A stretch of DNA of 64,000 nucleotides from Halobacillus ihumii (GCF_902726645.1 NZ_CACVAO010000001.1:310001-374000), one strand, 5' to 3'. Shown: positions 36,691 through 46,625, counted from the stretch's first letter. The notes: generated by a model not told the origin, from the letters alone. Translations and numbers: made by a program.

Positions 36691-37404
36691 GTGAGCAGTC
36701 TAATCGCTTCTATTCTTTATTTTTTCAAAGAATCGCTTCTATTTATGTCTTACGTCAAGAATCAGGCATTCCCCAATCCATTGTCAAAAGAGGAAGAAGC
36801 AAGGCAGCTAAAACTCATGGAGGAAGGCAGCCGCGAAGCAAGAGACACTCTAATCGAGCATAATTTAAGACTCGTGGCTCATATTGTCAAAAAGTTCGAA
36901 AATACAAAGGAGGATTTCGAGGATTTAATATCAATTGGAACAATAGGTTTGATTAAAGGCATAGAAAGCTACTCTACAGGGAAGGGAACCAAGTTGGCTA
37001 CTTATGCTGCAAGATGTATTGAAAATGAAATATTGATGCATTTACGCTCCACTAAGAAGATGAATAAAGACATCTCTTTGCAAGATCCAATCGGCCATGA
37101 CAAAGAAGGAAATGAGTTAAATTTGCTCGATATTTTGCAAGCAGATGTCGAGGATATTGTAGAAGAAATCCAGCTTCATATGGAACTGGAACAAATCAAG
37201 CAATTTATTACTGTATTAGATGAGCGGGAAAAAGAAGTAATTGTTTTCCGTTACGGTCTTGGGGACACTGATGAGCGAACCCAGAGGGAAATTGCGAAAG
37301 AGCTCGGCATCTCTAGAAGCTATGTTTCACGGATCGAGAAGAGAGCTTTAATGAAAATCTTCCATGAGTTTTATAAACAAAGCAAACAAGGCAAATCTTC
37401 TTAA
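36691..37404 (+). CDS. sigK: Pro-sigma-K, mother-cell sporulation sigma factor (uninterrupted)
   Basis: A 237-residue sigma-70 family protein. GTG at 36691 (GGAGGT 10 bases upstream) gives an N-terminal hydrophobic pro-sequence of exactly 20 residues before [12 protein letters not shown], the length of the B. subtilis pro-sequence removed by SpoIVFB. Region 2 contains [37 protein letters not shown]; region 4 contains [24 protein letters not shown]. The gene is continuous: no skin-type element splits it, unlike B. subtilis 168. It controls late mother-cell genes for coat and lysis. Confidence 0.97.
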   Translation: MSSLIASILYFFKESLLFMSYVKNQAFPNPLSKEEEARQLKLMEEGSREARDTLIEHNLRLVAHIVKKFENTKEDFEDLISIGTIGLIKGIESYSTGKGTKLATYAARCIENEILMHLRSTKKMNKDISLQDPIGHDKEGNELNLLDILQADVEDIVEEIQLHMELEQIKQFITVLDEREKEVIVFRYGLGDTDERTQREIAKELGISRSYVSRIEKRALMKIFHEFYKQSKQGKSS

Positions 37405-37429
37405 ATGCGGTATCGAGTAGGAAACATAA

Positions 37430-37460
37430 ATAAAGCCACTGCACTTAGCAGTGGCTTCTA
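37430..37460. terminator. Bidirectional terminator between sigK and yrhC
   Basis: AAGCCACTGC and GCAGTGGCTT form a 10-bp stem around a 5-base loop, with T or A tracts on both sides. Confidence 0.85.
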
Positions 37461-37685
37461 TTCTTCAAGTAAACGTTGGCGCAGTTTCTTTAACTTTAGA
37501 ACTAGCATAAATGCGGTTCCTAATAACCCTGCAATCATGACTAGCAAATAAAGATAGGCTGAAGAGTGATATTCATAGATACTGATCAGTACGCCAATAT
37601 ATAAATAGCTGCTTAATATGAGTAACGTTAACGTAAAACGTTTATAATCTGTAATTTTATTTTCTATCCATTCGGATGACTTCAT
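37458..37685 (-). CDS. yrhC: YrhC-family small membrane protein
   Basis: A 75-residue protein with two membrane helices (FTLTLLILSSYLYIGVLISIY and YLYLLVMIAGLLGTAFMLVLK) and a basic end. It matches YrhC in length and in the EDYKRFT-like N-terminal motif (ITDYKRFTLTLLILSSYLYIG). In B. subtilis yrhC ends the yrrT-mtnN-mccA-mccB-yrhC operon; here it follows mtnN directly and mccA, mccB and yrrT are missing. The function is unknown. AGGAGG precedes the ATG. Confidence 0.8.
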   Translation of the reverse strand: MKSSEWIENKITDYKRFTLTLLILSSYLYIGVLISIYEYHSSAYLYLLVMIAGLLGTAFMLVLKLKKLRQRLLEE

Positions 37686-37750
37686 GATGCCACCTCCTGC
37701 ACGTACACTATAGTAACATATCTATAGCTAAACAAGGGTGGTAATTTCTT

Positions 37751-38443
37751 CTAGTCTATTGATGAGAGCATTGTCATGATCATCGTTGCTGCATTCGTTG
37801 CTGCTTTTGGAAGGAATTGGTCAAATGAAATGGAAGATTCTTTCCCGGCGATATCTGAAAGAGCCCGAATCACAACGAAGGGCGTAGTATATTTATAGCA
37901 TACCTGGGCAATCGCTGCGGCTTCCATTTCTGCAGCAATCATCTCAGGGAATTTACCGCGTACAAAGTTGACACGAGCTTCTTCTTGCATAAAGGAATCA
38001 CCTGTGGCAATAATCCCTTTTTTTGCCTTCGCATTCGTTGACTCCACAGCCTCCATAGCTTTTTCCATCAAAACAGAATCTGCCGGATACAAGGCAGGGA
38101 GTCCCGGTACTTGACCGTATTCATATTGAAAAGCTGTCACATCCACATCGTGGTGAGTAACAAGCGTGGAGATCACTACGTCTCCAACCTCCAGTTCCTT
38201 GGCAAATCCTCCGGCTGAACCTGTGTTAATGACGCGATCAATAGTAAAACGCTCATGCAAAATCGTCGTTGCAATCGCAGCATTTACTTTTCCGATTCCC
38301 GATTTTAGTAAGACAACTGTCTGGTTACATAGAACGCCTTTAATAAACACACTGCCTGCGGCCTCGATCGTTTTATCGATAGTCATTTCGCTTTTTAGTA
38401 ATTCTATTTCTTCGTCCATTGCTCCAATTATTCCGATGGCCAT
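37751..38443 (-). CDS. mtnN: 5'-methylthioadenosine/S-adenosylhomocysteine nucleosidase
   Basis: A 230-residue nucleosidase that removes adenine from methylthioadenosine and S-adenosylhomocysteine. Motifs: GIIGAMDEEIELL, VINTGSAGGFAKEL, ATGDSFMQ, and the catalytic end AEMEAAAIAQVCY followed by VIRALSDIAGKE with the catalytic aspartate. It sits between yrrS and yrhC. It feeds the methionine and SAM recycling pathway. Confidence 0.97.
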   Translation of the reverse strand: MAIGIIGAMDEEIELLKSEMTIDKTIEAAGSVFIKGVLCNQTVVLLKSGIGKVNAAIATTILHERFTIDRVINTGSAGGFAKELEVGDVVISTLVTHHDVDVTAFQYEYGQVPGLPALYPADSVLMEKAMEAVESTNAKAKKGIIATGDSFMQEEARVNFVRGKFPEMIAAEMEAAAIAQVCYKYTTPFVVIRALSDIAGKESSISFDQFLPKAATNAATMIMTMLSSID

Positions 38444-38475
38444 ACTATTGCTCTCCTTTGTTTATTTCCATAGTC

Positions 38476-39111
38476 TTATTGATAAGGGTTACTTGCTAAT
38501 TCTTCTACTTTAATCGGTTTATATCCTTCACCTTCTACCCAATGAATATAAACACGATACGTCTGCTGCTGCGCTTTATCTGAGACTGTGGCCTCTACTT
38601 TCTGAGGTCCGCCCCCATTTTCTACTCGCCAGGCAATCATATTGCTCGTATTAATTGAAGTAGCCTTACTTGCAGCTTGTAAGATTTCCTGCCAATCTTG
38701 GGTGGATTTCTCGTAGGTTACGGTATGATTGCCATTGGTTTGCTGCTCTGTCGCAACCGGTTCCCAATCTTTAGTAATCACACGTTCTACATTTTCCTTA
38801 TCACTTTCTTTAACGACTGCATCCTTTTCTTCTTTTTTATCTTCCTCTTTATTTTTTTGTTTGGAAGACTCACTATCCTGTTCTTCTTGTTCATCCGTTA
38901 TCACGTTTAATTCTTGCTCATTAGAAGAATTGCCATTCCCTGATTGCTGATTACTTGCTGTCTGATCACTTTCTCCTCCAAAAATAAAGGAAGCTATAAA
39001 TACAACGATCAGCAAAGCTCCTGCACCTGCGAGCCATGTGAGTAGTTTAGTACCTCTTCTTTTTTTCTCAAATCTATTTGCTCTAGAAAAAGAAGATTCT
39101 TTTTTACTCAT
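38476..39111 (-). CDS. yrrS: YrrS-type membrane protein (DUF1510)
   Basis: A 211-residue protein with a basic cytoplasmic N-terminus (MSKKESSFSRANRFEKKRR), one membrane helix (about 27-48), a long Glu/Lys/Gln-rich linker, and a C-terminal extracytoplasmic domain with WQEILQAASKATSI and VYIHWVEGEGYKPI. This is the DUF1510/YrrS layout. B. subtilis YrrS lies next to the penicillin-binding protein gene pbpI, which is not present here. AGGAGG precedes ATG 39111; the longer ORF start lacks one. Confidence 0.85.
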   Translation of the reverse strand: MSKKESSFSRANRFEKKRRGTKLLTWLAGAGALLIVVFIASFIFGGESDQTASNQQSGNGNSSNEQELNVITDEQEEQDSESSKQKNKEEDKKEEKDAVVKESDKENVERVITKDWEPVATEQQTNGNHTVTYEKSTQDWQEILQAASKATSINTSNMIAWRVENGGGPQKVEATVSDKAQQQTYRVYIHWVEGEGYKPIKVEELASNPYQ

Positions 39112-39200
39112 AATTTCTCCTCCTTTACCCCACCTAGTATACATAAAAAACTCAAATCATTAACATGCACTGTAGTCACATACCTGTTTTAAAATTAGAG

Positions 39201-39226
39201 AAAAAGACAGGGATGCCCCTGCCTTT
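39201..39226 (-). terminator. Intrinsic terminator of greA
   Basis: AAAGGCAGGG and CCCTGTCTTT form the stem (one G-U pair), followed by TTCTC on the minus strand, just after the greA stop codon. Confidence 0.75.
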
Positions 39227-39231
39227 CTGAG

Positions 39232-39714
39232 TTACTTAGTTGTCACTGAAACAATCTTAACATCAAGTTCCCCGCCTGGAGTCACTACGGTTACTTTATC
39301 TCCAACTTCATGGCCGATTAAACTCTGAGCCATTGGTGAATCGTTACTTATCTTCCCTTCAAAAGGATCAGCTTCTGCGCTTCCTACGATCGTATAAGTC
39401 TCTTCATCGCCATCTGGAAGCTCTTGAAAGGTAACTGATTTACCCATGGATACCATGTCAGGATTATCATTGTCATTTTCAATGATAACCGCATGGCGGA
39501 TCATATTTTCGACTGTCTGGATTCTCGCTTCTACAAAAGCTTGTTCATCCTTCGCAGCATCATACTCGGAGTTCTCTGATAAATCTCCGAATCCTCGTGC
39601 TTCTTTAATTCGTTCAACTACTTCTTTTCGGCGTTCATTTTTTAAGTGCTCAAGTTCTTCTTGAAGCTTTACTTTACCTTCTGCAGTCATATAAAAGCTT
39701 TTCTCTTGTGCCAT
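39232..39714 (-). CDS. greA: Transcription elongation factor GreA
   Basis: A 160-residue GreA. N-terminal coiled coil [23 protein letters not shown] with the acidic tip [17 protein letters not shown] (the two acidic residues stimulate RNA cleavage in backtracked polymerase), and a C-terminal FKBP-like domain ending [18 protein letters not shown]. Start 39714 has GAGGAG 10 bases upstream; the ORF extends 55 codons further, into the spacer after udk, without family similarity. It is downstream of udk as in B. subtilis. Confidence 0.97.
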   Translation of the reverse strand: MAQEKSFYMTAEGKVKLQEELEHLKNERRKEVVERIKEARGFGDLSENSEYDAAKDEQAFVEARIQTVENMIRHAVIIENDNDNPDMVSMGKSVTFQELPDGDEETYTIVGSAEADPFEGKISNDSPMAQSLIGHEVGDKVTVVTPGGELDVKIVSVTTK

Positions 39715-39875
39715 TTCCACTACACTCCTCTTTCCGACAAAAATGACCGTTATCCCGGCATATAGCGAAATGAGCAGTACAACATGTACGCCCATTTGAT
39801 AACTAATATAGTGTATCTGGGACATAGGTTTTCTAGAACTTCTATCATGAACTATGCCAGATATCTTATCTTTTT

Positions 39876-40529
39876 TCAACTATTTTCTTTACTAAGCTTT
39901 TGTCCTTTTTCATAAAGAACTGTCTGGATCTTCGTAGCCATTAAGTCAATGGCCACATGATTCTGACCGCCCTCTGGAATGATCAAGTCGGCATATCTCT
40001 TAGTAGGCTCCACAAACTGCAGATGCATAGGACGCACTACATTGATGTATTGGTCAATGACCGAGTCTAAAGTCCTTCCTCGTTCATTAATATCACGCAT
40101 CATTCTTCGTATAATTCGAACGTCAGCATCTGTATCCACAAACACCTTAATATCCATTAAATCACGCAGCCGAGCGTCCTCTAATACTAATATGCCCTCA
40201 ACTATAATGACTTCCTTAGGTTCAATCTGTATCGTTTCATCAGACCTTGTGTGCATCTTATAATCGTAAACGGGTTTTGAAACCGGCTTCTCCTGAATCA
40301 GATCTTTTAGATGATCAATGAGTAAATCATTATCAAAAGCTAAAGGGTGGTCATAGTTTGTTTTCAATCTTTCTTCAAGAGGAAGATGACCCTGATCCTT
40401 ATAATAATAATCTTGTTCAACCATAAGTATTGTCTTATCAGCAAAACGCTGAATAATAGAACGGGTTACACTTGTCTTGCCAGAGCCTGTCCCTCCAGCT
40501 ACACCAATCACAACAGGTTTATCACTCAT
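39876..40529 (-). CDS. udk: Uridine kinase
   Basis: A 217-residue kinase phosphorylating uridine and cytidine in pyrimidine salvage. Walker [17 protein letters not shown], then [26 protein letters not shown] and the [18 protein letters not shown] lid. Start 40529 has AAAGGAG about 10 bases upstream. It follows trmR directly; the trhP1 and trhP2 genes that separate these two in B. subtilis are absent. Confidence 0.97.
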   Translation of the reverse strand: MSDKPVVIGVAGGTGSGKTSVTRSIIQRFADKTILMVEQDYYYKDQGHLPLEERLKTNYDHPLAFDNDLLIDHLKDLIQEKPVSKPVYDYKMHTRSDETIQIEPKEVIIVEGILVLEDARLRDLMDIKVFVDTDADVRIIRRMMRDINERGRTLDSVIDQYINVVRPMHLQFVEPTKRYADLIIPEGGQNHVAIDLMATKIQTVLYEKGQKLSKENS

Positions 40530-40574
40530 GCTTATGGGTTCTCCTTTCATCCCAAAAAAGTCGGTTTAGTTTGT

Positions 40575-41210
40575 TTAATTATGGTTCTTAACTGTAATGG
40601 CTACCCCATCGCCAATAGGGACAATTGACGTATGGTAATGTTCTTGAGTTGTTAACCACTGGTTGAAGTTCCGAATCTTCTTAGCCAGCTTCTTCATTCG
40701 TTTAGTGGCCTCGCGGTCATCTGCGACATATCCTTTAAACAGGACGTTATCGGTAACAATCATCCCATTATCCGCTAATAGCGGGGCATATAAGTGGAAA
40801 AACTCCTCATATTTACCTTTGGCAGCATCTATAAAAATAAAATCAAAGGGAGCGGATTGACTCACTTTATCTTTTAAGTCGAGAGCATCGCCGTAAAGAA
40901 TCTCAATCCGATCTTCCGCCTGAAATTTGTGAACATTATCAACAGCTTGTTGAAAACGTTCTTCGTCTCTTTCTATCGTCGTAATCGAGCTGGTTGGAGA
41001 AGCCTCGAGCATTCGAAGTGCAGAATAACCGATCGCTGTTCCAATCTCAAGCAGTTTATTAGGTTTATGCAAACGGATCAGCTGCATCAAGAATTGAATG
41101 CCGTGAGGTTCCATAATCGGTACCCCTTGCTTACGTGCCTCATGTTCTAATTGTCTTACTTCCTCAGATGATGCCGGCAGTAAAGATTGCAAGTACGCAT
41201 GTTGTTCCAT
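40575..41210 (-). CDS. trmR: tRNA 5-hydroxyuridine methyltransferase TrmR (YrrM)
   Basis: A 211-residue O-methyltransferase of the catechol-O-methyltransferase type. SAM loop LLEIGTAIGYSALRM, DFIFIDAAKGKYEEFF and VTDNVLFKG (metal-binding Asp-Asn). B. subtilis YrrM/TrmR methylates 5-hydroxyuridine at position 34 of several tRNAs to 5-methoxyuridine. Start 41210 has AAGGGGACAG upstream. Position after mltG matches B. subtilis yrrL-yrrM, which supports TrmR over a generic methyltransferase. Confidence 0.88.
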   Translation of the reverse strand: MEQHAYLQSLLPASSEEVRQLEHEARKQGVPIMEPHGIQFLMQLIRLHKPNKLLEIGTAIGYSALRMLEASPTSSITTIERDEERFQQAVDNVHKFQAEDRIEILYGDALDLKDKVSQSAPFDFIFIDAAKGKYEEFFHLYAPLLADNGMIVTDNVLFKGYVADDREATKRMKKLAKKIRNFNQWLTTQEHYHTSIVPIGDGVAITVKNHN

Positions 41211-41273
41211 TACTATGCTGTCCCCTTTCATCTTGGACAAATCCATTTACAACCCTGTTATTCTAACATAAAC

Positions 41274-41312
41274 AAAGAGAGAAATGCGAGTAATTCTCTG
41301 CATTCCTCTCTT
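41274..41312 (-). terminator. Intrinsic terminator of mltG
   Basis: AGAGAGGAATGC and GCATTTCTCTCT form a 12-bp stem (one G-U pair) around a loop, followed by TTGTTT on the minus strand. Confidence 0.75.
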
Positions 41313-41318
41313 TTACGC

Positions 41319-42437
41319 TTATGAAATATGTTCTTCTTTTAATTTGTTGTGTTCTTCAAGTGTCTTAGAGTAATAAATATTGCCTTCATCGTCTGCAAGG
41401 AAGTACAGATAATCTGACTCAATCGGGTTAGCTGCTGCTTCAATGGCATTTTTATGGAAGCTTGAAATGGGTCCTACTGGCAGCTTTTTCACATGATAAG
41501 TGTTGTAGGGTGATTCTACTTCGAGATCTTCATAAAGCACACGATCCTTATGTTCACCAAGTGCATAAAGAACCGTTGGATCTGTCTGCAGTTTCATGCC
41601 TTCTTCGATTCGATTATAGAAGACCCCTGCAATTTTCTTCCTATTTTCTGCTGTTCGAGCTTCATTTTCAAGTAACGAAGCCATCGTAATTCCTTCATGG
41701 AGTGTCATTTCTCGCTTAGCAAATGCATCGCGATAAGGCAGGACAACTTTCTCCGTCCGTTTGATCATTTTTTCAACAATTTGTTCGATACTTGGATCTT
41801 CCACATAAAAGGCATAGGTTGAAGCAAACAAATAACCTTCTAGCGGGTATCGGATTTCCGGTTTTAAAATGACTTCATCCAGCAGAGCCGGATGTTGCTC
41901 AATAAGTTGGTTCACATACCCTCGGTCATTCACTTTTGCCATAAACTCTTCTTTTGTGAATCCCAGCTCTTTAGCATAAGATTCAGCAATTTGCTCCAAT
42001 GTATAACCTTCTGGAATGGTCACACTAAATACCGGGTCTTTCCTGACTTTCCCTGTTTTTAATGATTCAATAATTTGATCAATCGTCATCGCAGAGGTAA
42101 ATTGATACGTTCCTGCTTGAAAGCCTGTCTCATTTTTAAACTTGGTGTAAAATCTGAAAATGAGAGCATTATTAATCACATTATTTTCTTCCAATATTTG
42201 AGCAATTTGTGAAGTTGAAGACCCCAATGGTATTTTAATATTCTTCTGGGTTTCATCATCTGGATCTACAGGCTGGAGTGCATTGTTGATATAAAAATAT
42301 CCTGACACGCCACCAACTAGAAGGACGATAATTATAGTTGTTAATACAATCGCAACAATTTTACGAACTGTGCTTGCCTCTTCACTTCTTTTTTTTATGC
42401 GGTCTTTATATTTCTTTTTAAAATTTGAATCAGACAA
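41319..42437 (-). CDS. mltG: Endolytic murein transglycosylase MltG
   Basis: A 372-residue YceG-family protein (YrrL). Cytoplasmic basic N-terminus, one membrane helix (about 24-50, VLTTIIIVLLVGGVSGYFYI), a LysM-like subdomain (IPLGSSTSQIAQILEENNVI), and the catalytic domain with the glutamate in ASLLENEAR and the motifs AGVFYNRIEEGMKLQTDPTV and GPISS. It cuts nascent glycan strands. The start is TTG: GGAGG is 7 bases before TTG 42437 and 4 before TTG 42440. Confidence 0.93.
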   Translation of the reverse strand: MSDSNFKKKYKDRIKKRSEEASTVRKIVAIVLTTIIIVLLVGGVSGYFYINNALQPVDPDDETQKNIKIPLGSSTSQIAQILEENNVINNALIFRFYTKFKNETGFQAGTYQFTSAMTIDQIIESLKTGKVRKDPVFSVTIPEGYTLEQIAESYAKELGFTKEEFMAKVNDRGYVNQLIEQHPALLDEVILKPEIRYPLEGYLFASTYAFYVEDPSIEQIVEKMIKRTEKVVLPYRDAFAKREMTLHEGITMASLLENEARTAENRKKIAGVFYNRIEEGMKLQTDPTVLYALGEHKDRVLYEDLEVESPYNTYHVKKLPVGPISSFHKNAIEAAANPIESDYLYFLADDEGNIYYSKTLEEHNKLKEEHIS

Positions 42438-42552
42438 CAACGTTCCTCCTTCCGTCCGCTACATTATACTACAAATAACGCGCTATTTTCCATATCTTCA
42501 CACAATATACATGATAACCTGAGAATTGTGCAAGTCATCAGAACGTATGCAT

Positions 42553-42588
42553 TAAAAACAGCCTATAGCTCTATGGCTATAGGCTGTT
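42553..42588 (-). terminator. Intrinsic terminator of yrzB
   Basis: AACAGCCTATAG and CTATAGGCTGTT form a perfect 12-bp stem, followed by TTTAAT on the minus strand. Confidence 0.85.
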
Positions 42589-42607
42589 CTATAGAATGAA
42601 AAATAAC

Positions 42608-42892
42608 TTACGTTAAATCCTCATCTGTGAGTGTGTTAAGCATTTCCTCTACCATTTCCCACTCTTCGTCCGATTCGATTTGGTAAAGAGCTAAATCGTC
42701 CTCTTCATTTCCTTTCTCTTCATATCGGAAAGCAAAAACTTCGACTTCGTCTCCTTCTTTCTGCTCTGCCGGTACGACGGCTATATAAGATTGTTCTGTT
42801 TGTTCTACGTCAAACGTAAACAATACTTCAAATAAATGTTCTTCTCCATTTTCATCCGGGATGATAATTCGCTCTTCTTTTTCTAGTGCCAT
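42608..42892 (-). CDS. yrzB: DUF1292 protein YrzB
   Basis: A 94-residue, strongly acidic protein with EERIIIPDENGEEHLFEVLFTFDVE and AFRYEE, the DUF1292 pattern. The function is unknown. It is the last gene of the ireB-ruvX-yrzB operon found throughout Firmicutes downstream of alaS. AAGGAGG precedes the ATG, and a terminator follows. Confidence 0.92.
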   Translation of the reverse strand: MALEKEERIIIPDENGEEHLFEVLFTFDVEQTEQSYIAVVPAEQKEGDEVEVFAFRYEEKGNEEDDLALYQIESDEEWEMVEEMLNTLTDEDLT

Positions 42893-42907
42893 TAGTATGA
42901 GCCTCCT

Positions 42908-43324
42908 TTATTGTGGTGAATCTAAATAACTTTGCAGTATGATCACTGCAGCCATTTTATCAATGACTTTTTTCCTTTTTGCTCGGCTGACATCTGCTTC
43001 GAGTAAAACACGCTCTGCAGCCATGGTAGTCAACCGTTCATCCCATAGATGAACGGTTAGTTTATAATGTTTCTCCAGCCACTTCGCAAATTGCTGGCTG
43101 GCTTCGCCTCGGGGGCCGATCGTGCCATCCATATTTTTAGGAAGTCCTACAACAGCTTCTGTAATAGTATTCTCATCTATCAGCTTTTTCAGAGGCTCCT
43201 TAGCTGTCGTATAATCTCGTTCATCCCATTTTAATGTGGTAAGGCCTTGAGCTGTCCATCCAAGTGCATCTGAGATAGCAACCCCGATCGTTTTCTCCCC
43301 TACATCTAATCCAATCTTTTTCAT
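42908..43324 (-). CDS. ruvX: Putative pre-16S rRNA nuclease / Holliday junction resolvase-like YqgF
   Basis: A 138-residue YqgF/RuvX (YrrK) RNase H-fold protein. Catalytic acidic residues lie in [31 protein letters not shown] and [17 protein letters not shown], with the last in [12 protein letters not shown]. The family was first taken for a Holliday junction resolvase; members also act on 16S rRNA 5' processing. Its start overlaps the ireB stop by one base. Confidence 0.94.
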   Translation of the reverse strand: MKKIGLDVGEKTIGVAISDALGWTAQGLTTLKWDERDYTTAKEPLKKLIDENTITEAVVGLPKNMDGTIGPRGEASQQFAKWLEKHYKLTVHLWDERLTTMAAERVLLEADVSRAKRKKVIDKMAAVIILQSYLDSPQ

Positions 43325-43593
43325 TAAGCATCTCCATTATTCTTTTCCAGATAAAATTTGACCAATTCTTCAATTAGCTCGTCCCGCTCCATTTTGCGTA
43401 TTAAATTCCTTGCATCCTGATGGCGTGGAATGTAAGCCGGATCGCCCGAAAGCAGATAGCCTACAATCTGATTGATGGGGTTATAGCCTTTCTCTTGCAA
43501 GGAATTGTGTACAGATAATAGTACGGACCGGACATCCTCTTCAAATGGCTCCTCTGAGAAATTAAAACGCATTGTCTTGTCCATTGAACTCAT
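43324..43593 (-). CDS. ireB: IreB-family regulatory phosphoprotein (YrzL)
   Basis: An 89-residue DUF965 protein. The family signature [20 protein letters not shown] and [22 protein letters not shown] are present. In Enterococcus the homologue IreB is a substrate of the kinase IreK and negatively affects cephalosporin resistance; in Bacillus the role is unknown. AGAGGTGA-type site (CGAGGTGACTG) precedes ATG 43593. It lies 65 bases downstream of alaS. Confidence 0.93.
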   Translation of the reverse strand: MSSMDKTMRFNFSEEPFEEDVRSVLLSVHNSLQEKGYNPINQIVGYLLSGDPAYIPRHQDARNLIRKMERDELIEELVKFYLEKNNGDA

Positions 43594-43658
43594 TTACAGT
43601 CACCTCGCACTTCATAGTATTTAACTCCATTATATACCTATTTATAGGAATGTAAAAA

Positions 43659-46295
43659 CTAGTTGTTATGGCTTGCGTATTCTTTGGCATATTGCAATGC
43701 TTCAGGGATCTTAGCAGCATTCTTTCCTCCGGCCTGTGCCATGTCAGGGCGGCCGCCTCCCCCGCCGCCGCAAATGGTGGCAGCTTGTTTAATTAGATGA
43801 CCTGCATGATATCCTTTTTCGACTAAATCCTTTGAAACTCCTGCAATTAGCTGAACTTTTTCTCCATTAGGTGTTGCCAGCAGAATTATTCCAGAACCAA
43901 TGTTTTGTTTTAAATCATCGACCATTGCCCGGAGAGCATTCATATCCTTAACGTCTACTTGTTTGGCTAAAACATTCACCCCTTGCACTTCTTCGACTTC
44001 ATCAAGAATAGAAGTAGCTTCGATATTAGAAATCTTAGTAGATAGTGATTCATTTTCTCGTTGAAGCTGCTTTATTTCCTGTTGTAAATTCTGAATGCGA
44101 TCAGGAACCGTCTCTACCTTCGTTTTCAGTAGAGAACCTGCCTCTTTGAGAAGGGATTCTTTGCTATTCATATATTGATAGGCCCCTTTAGCTGTTACGG
44201 CCTCCATTCTTCTCGTTCCTGCACCAATACCTGATTCACTAACAATTTTAAATAATCCGATCTCAGCTGTGTTATTAACATGACAGCCGCCGCAAAGTTC
44301 AAGGCTGTATTCGCCGATCTCAACCACCCGAACTTCTGAGCCGTATTTTTCCCCAAATAAAGCCATTGCTCCTTTTTCCTTCGCTTCTTGTAAAGAAGTA
44401 TAAGCAACAGAGACAGGAATTGATTGCCATATTCTTTCGTTAACAATGGCTTCAATTTGCTCTATCTCTTCATTCGTTACAGACCCAAAATGGGAGAAAT
44501 CAAAACGAAGGCGATCTGTTGCAACAAGGGACCCTGCCTGGTTGACATGCTCACCTAATACATCTTTAAGTGCCTGATGAAGAAGGTGTGTAGCCGTATG
44601 ATTCTTCACGATAAAGGTTCTTTGTTCTTGATCCACCTCTGCTGCAACGAGCTCCCCCTTGGTGAGCATTCCTTGTTTAACAATAGCCTCATGCATATTT
44701 TGTCCGTTTGGAGCTTTTTGAACAGACGTTACTTCGAGCACGGCTTCGTCTGTTTTTATCGTGCCTGCATCCGCAATTTGACCGCCGCTCTCAGCGTAAA
44801 AAGGTGTCTTCTCAAGGAAGAAATAGACTCTGTCACCCTCAGTTGCTTCTGAAGCAAAGTCTTCTTCTTTAATTAGCTCAACCACCTTTGTTTCAGCCGA
44901 AAGCCGGTCGTAGCCTATAAATTCACTCGCCACATGAACATCTCCAAGTACACCTGCCTGAACTTGCATACTATCAGACTTCTGACGTGCATTACGAGCC
45001 CGTTCTCTCTGCTTTGCCATTTCAGTTTGGTACCCTTCTTCGTCTATCGTGAAACCAGCTTCGGCAATGTATTCCTCGGTAAGCTCCTTCGGAAATCCAT
45101 ATGTGTCATAAAGACGAAAAACTTCTGAACCAGGGAAAATGTTACTTCCTTTCTCTGTTTCCTGTTTCATAATTGTAGAAAGAATGGCCAGGCCGTCATT
45201 CAATGTTTCATGGAAGCGCTCCTCTTCCGTACGAATGACATTCTGGATAAACTCTTGTTTTTGTTGCACCTCTGGATAAAAGTCATGCATGATGTTTGCT
45301 ACTTCAGGAACAAGTCTGTACATGAATGGGTGATCAATTCCAATCTGCTTTGCAAATCGTACAGCTCTCCGTAATAGCCGGCGGAGCACATATCCTCGTC
45401 CTTCGTTAGAAGGCAAAGCTCCATCGCTAACAGCAAATGTAACCGTACGCATATGATCCGCAATTACTTTAAAAGCCGAATCATGGGCTACATCTTTTCC
45501 ATATTTATATCCTGATATCTCTTCAGTCGCTTCTATGATTGGCATAAACAAATCGGTTTCAAAGTTGGTTGGCGTGTCCTGAATAACACTAACCATCCGC
45601 TCAAGACCCATTCCTGTATCAATATTCTTTTTCGGAAGCGGTGTGTACGTATCATCAGGATTGTGATTGAATTGAGAAAATACAAGGTTCCATATTTCCA
45701 AATAACGTTCGTTCTCTCCGCCTGGATACAATTCAGGGTCTTCTGGGTCATGACCGTATGCTTCACCACGGTCATAAAAGACTTCTGTGTTAGGACCGCT
45801 TGGACCTTCGCCGATATCCCAGAAGTTCTCTTCTAACCGGATAATCCTTTCCTCATCTACCCCAATCTTATCTTTCCATAATGAGTAGGCTTCATCATCT
45901 TCCGGGTGAACCGTGACCGATAGTTTTTCAGCATCAAATCCAATCCAGTCCGGGCTCGTAAGGAATTCCCATCCCCAGGCCATAGCTTCTTCTTTAAAAT
46001 AATCTCCAATTGAGAAGTTACCGAGCATTTCAAAAAATGTATGGTGGCGGGCTGTGAAACCTACATTTTCAATGTCGTTTGTGCGGATCGATTTCTGCGC
46101 ATTTACAATTCGCGGGTTCTCCGGAATCACACGGCCATCAAAATATTTCTTCAAGGTAGCTACACCACTGTTAATCCATAATAGAGATGGATCTTCATGT
46201 GGAACAAGTGATGCACTCGGTTCGACACTGTGGCCTTTTTCTTTAAAAAAGTCTAAAAACATCTGTCGTACTTCAGCCGAAGTCAATGATTTCAT
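43659..46295 (-). CDS. alaS: Alanyl-tRNA synthetase
   Basis: An 878-residue class II synthetase with all domains: catalytic core ([43 protein letters not shown]), editing domain with the zinc-site histidines in [12 protein letters not shown] and the Cys/His pair [11 protein letters not shown], and C-terminal oligomerisation domain with the glycine-rich [16 protein letters not shown]. Length equals the B. subtilis enzyme. AGGTTG-type site (GGAGGTTG) precedes the ATG. Expression is controlled by an alanine T-box leader. Confidence 0.98.
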   Translation of the reverse strand: MKSLTSAEVRQMFLDFFKEKGHSVEPSASLVPHEDPSLLWINSGVATLKKYFDGRVIPENPRIVNAQKSIRTNDIENVGFTARHHTFFEMLGNFSIGDYFKEEAMAWGWEFLTSPDWIGFDAEKLSVTVHPEDDEAYSLWKDKIGVDEERIIRLEENFWDIGEGPSGPNTEVFYDRGEAYGHDPEDPELYPGGENERYLEIWNLVFSQFNHNPDDTYTPLPKKNIDTGMGLERMVSVIQDTPTNFETDLFMPIIEATEEISGYKYGKDVAHDSAFKVIADHMRTVTFAVSDGALPSNEGRGYVLRRLLRRAVRFAKQIGIDHPFMYRLVPEVANIMHDFYPEVQQKQEFIQNVIRTEEERFHETLNDGLAILSTIMKQETEKGSNIFPGSEVFRLYDTYGFPKELTEEYIAEAGFTIDEEGYQTEMAKQRERARNARQKSDSMQVQAGVLGDVHVASEFIGYDRLSAETKVVELIKEEDFASEATEGDRVYFFLEKTPFYAESGGQIADAGTIKTDEAVLEVTSVQKAPNGQNMHEAIVKQGMLTKGELVAAEVDQEQRTFIVKNHTATHLLHQALKDVLGEHVNQAGSLVATDRLRFDFSHFGSVTNEEIEQIEAIVNERIWQSIPVSVAYTSLQEAKEKGAMALFGEKYGSEVRVVEIGEYSLELCGGCHVNNTAEIGLFKIVSESGIGAGTRRMEAVTAKGAYQYMNSKESLLKEAGSLLKTKVETVPDRIQNLQQEIKQLQRENESLSTKISNIEATSILDEVEEVQGVNVLAKQVDVKDMNALRAMVDDLKQNIGSGIILLATPNGEKVQLIAGVSKDLVEKGYHAGHLIKQAATICGGGGGGRPDMAQAGGKNAAKIPEALQYAKEYASHNN

Positions 46296-46330
46296 TTTTC
46301 AACCTCCAATATTAATATCTCCATACAAAC

Positions 46331-46590
46331 GAAAAACTCCCGTTCCTGCACTATGGCAGGGACGGGAGTTTATTCCGCGGTACCACCCTGATTATAGACA
46401 CTTCTATTCTGTCTATCACCTCAACACGCACATAACGGGGCGCTTGCCGGCGGGTATTAGCCGCACTCGGGAATAGCGTTCAACAGAGCTTCTTTTATAC
46501 TTCTTTCAGCCTATGGAAGTATCTCTCTTCTAAAGGGGCTGCTGCCTACTGATTTCCTTCAATGTGTTCATCGTTCGTATAGTATTGATA
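46331..46590 (-). promoter_or_regulatory. T-box riboswitch of alaS (alanine)
   Basis: The leader has Stem I with an AGTAGG segment, AG-rich bulges and a specifier loop reading GAAC-GCT-A, so the specifier is the alanine codon GCU (46477-46475). The T-box core AGGGTGGTACCGCGG lies at 46389-46375. It is followed by a 15-bp terminator stem (46335-46349 with 46356-46370) and TTTT. Uncharged tRNA-Ala would pair with the T-box and prevent termination. Confidence 0.95.
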
Positions 46591-46596
46591 TGCGCT

Positions 46597-46625
46597 ATTA
46601 TAGATAACATCTGACTATCTGTCAA
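46597..46625 (-). promoter_or_regulatory. Sigma-A promoter of alaS
   Basis: Perfect TTGACA (46625-46620), a 17-base spacer and perfect TATAAT (46602-46597). The -35 lies inside the 3' end of yrrI. Confidence 0.92.

Noticed and set aside
39715..39879. 55-codon N-terminal extension of greA
   Set aside because: GreA proteins are about 158 residues; the extension has a membrane-like sequence unrelated to the family, and a good ribosome binding site precedes 39714.
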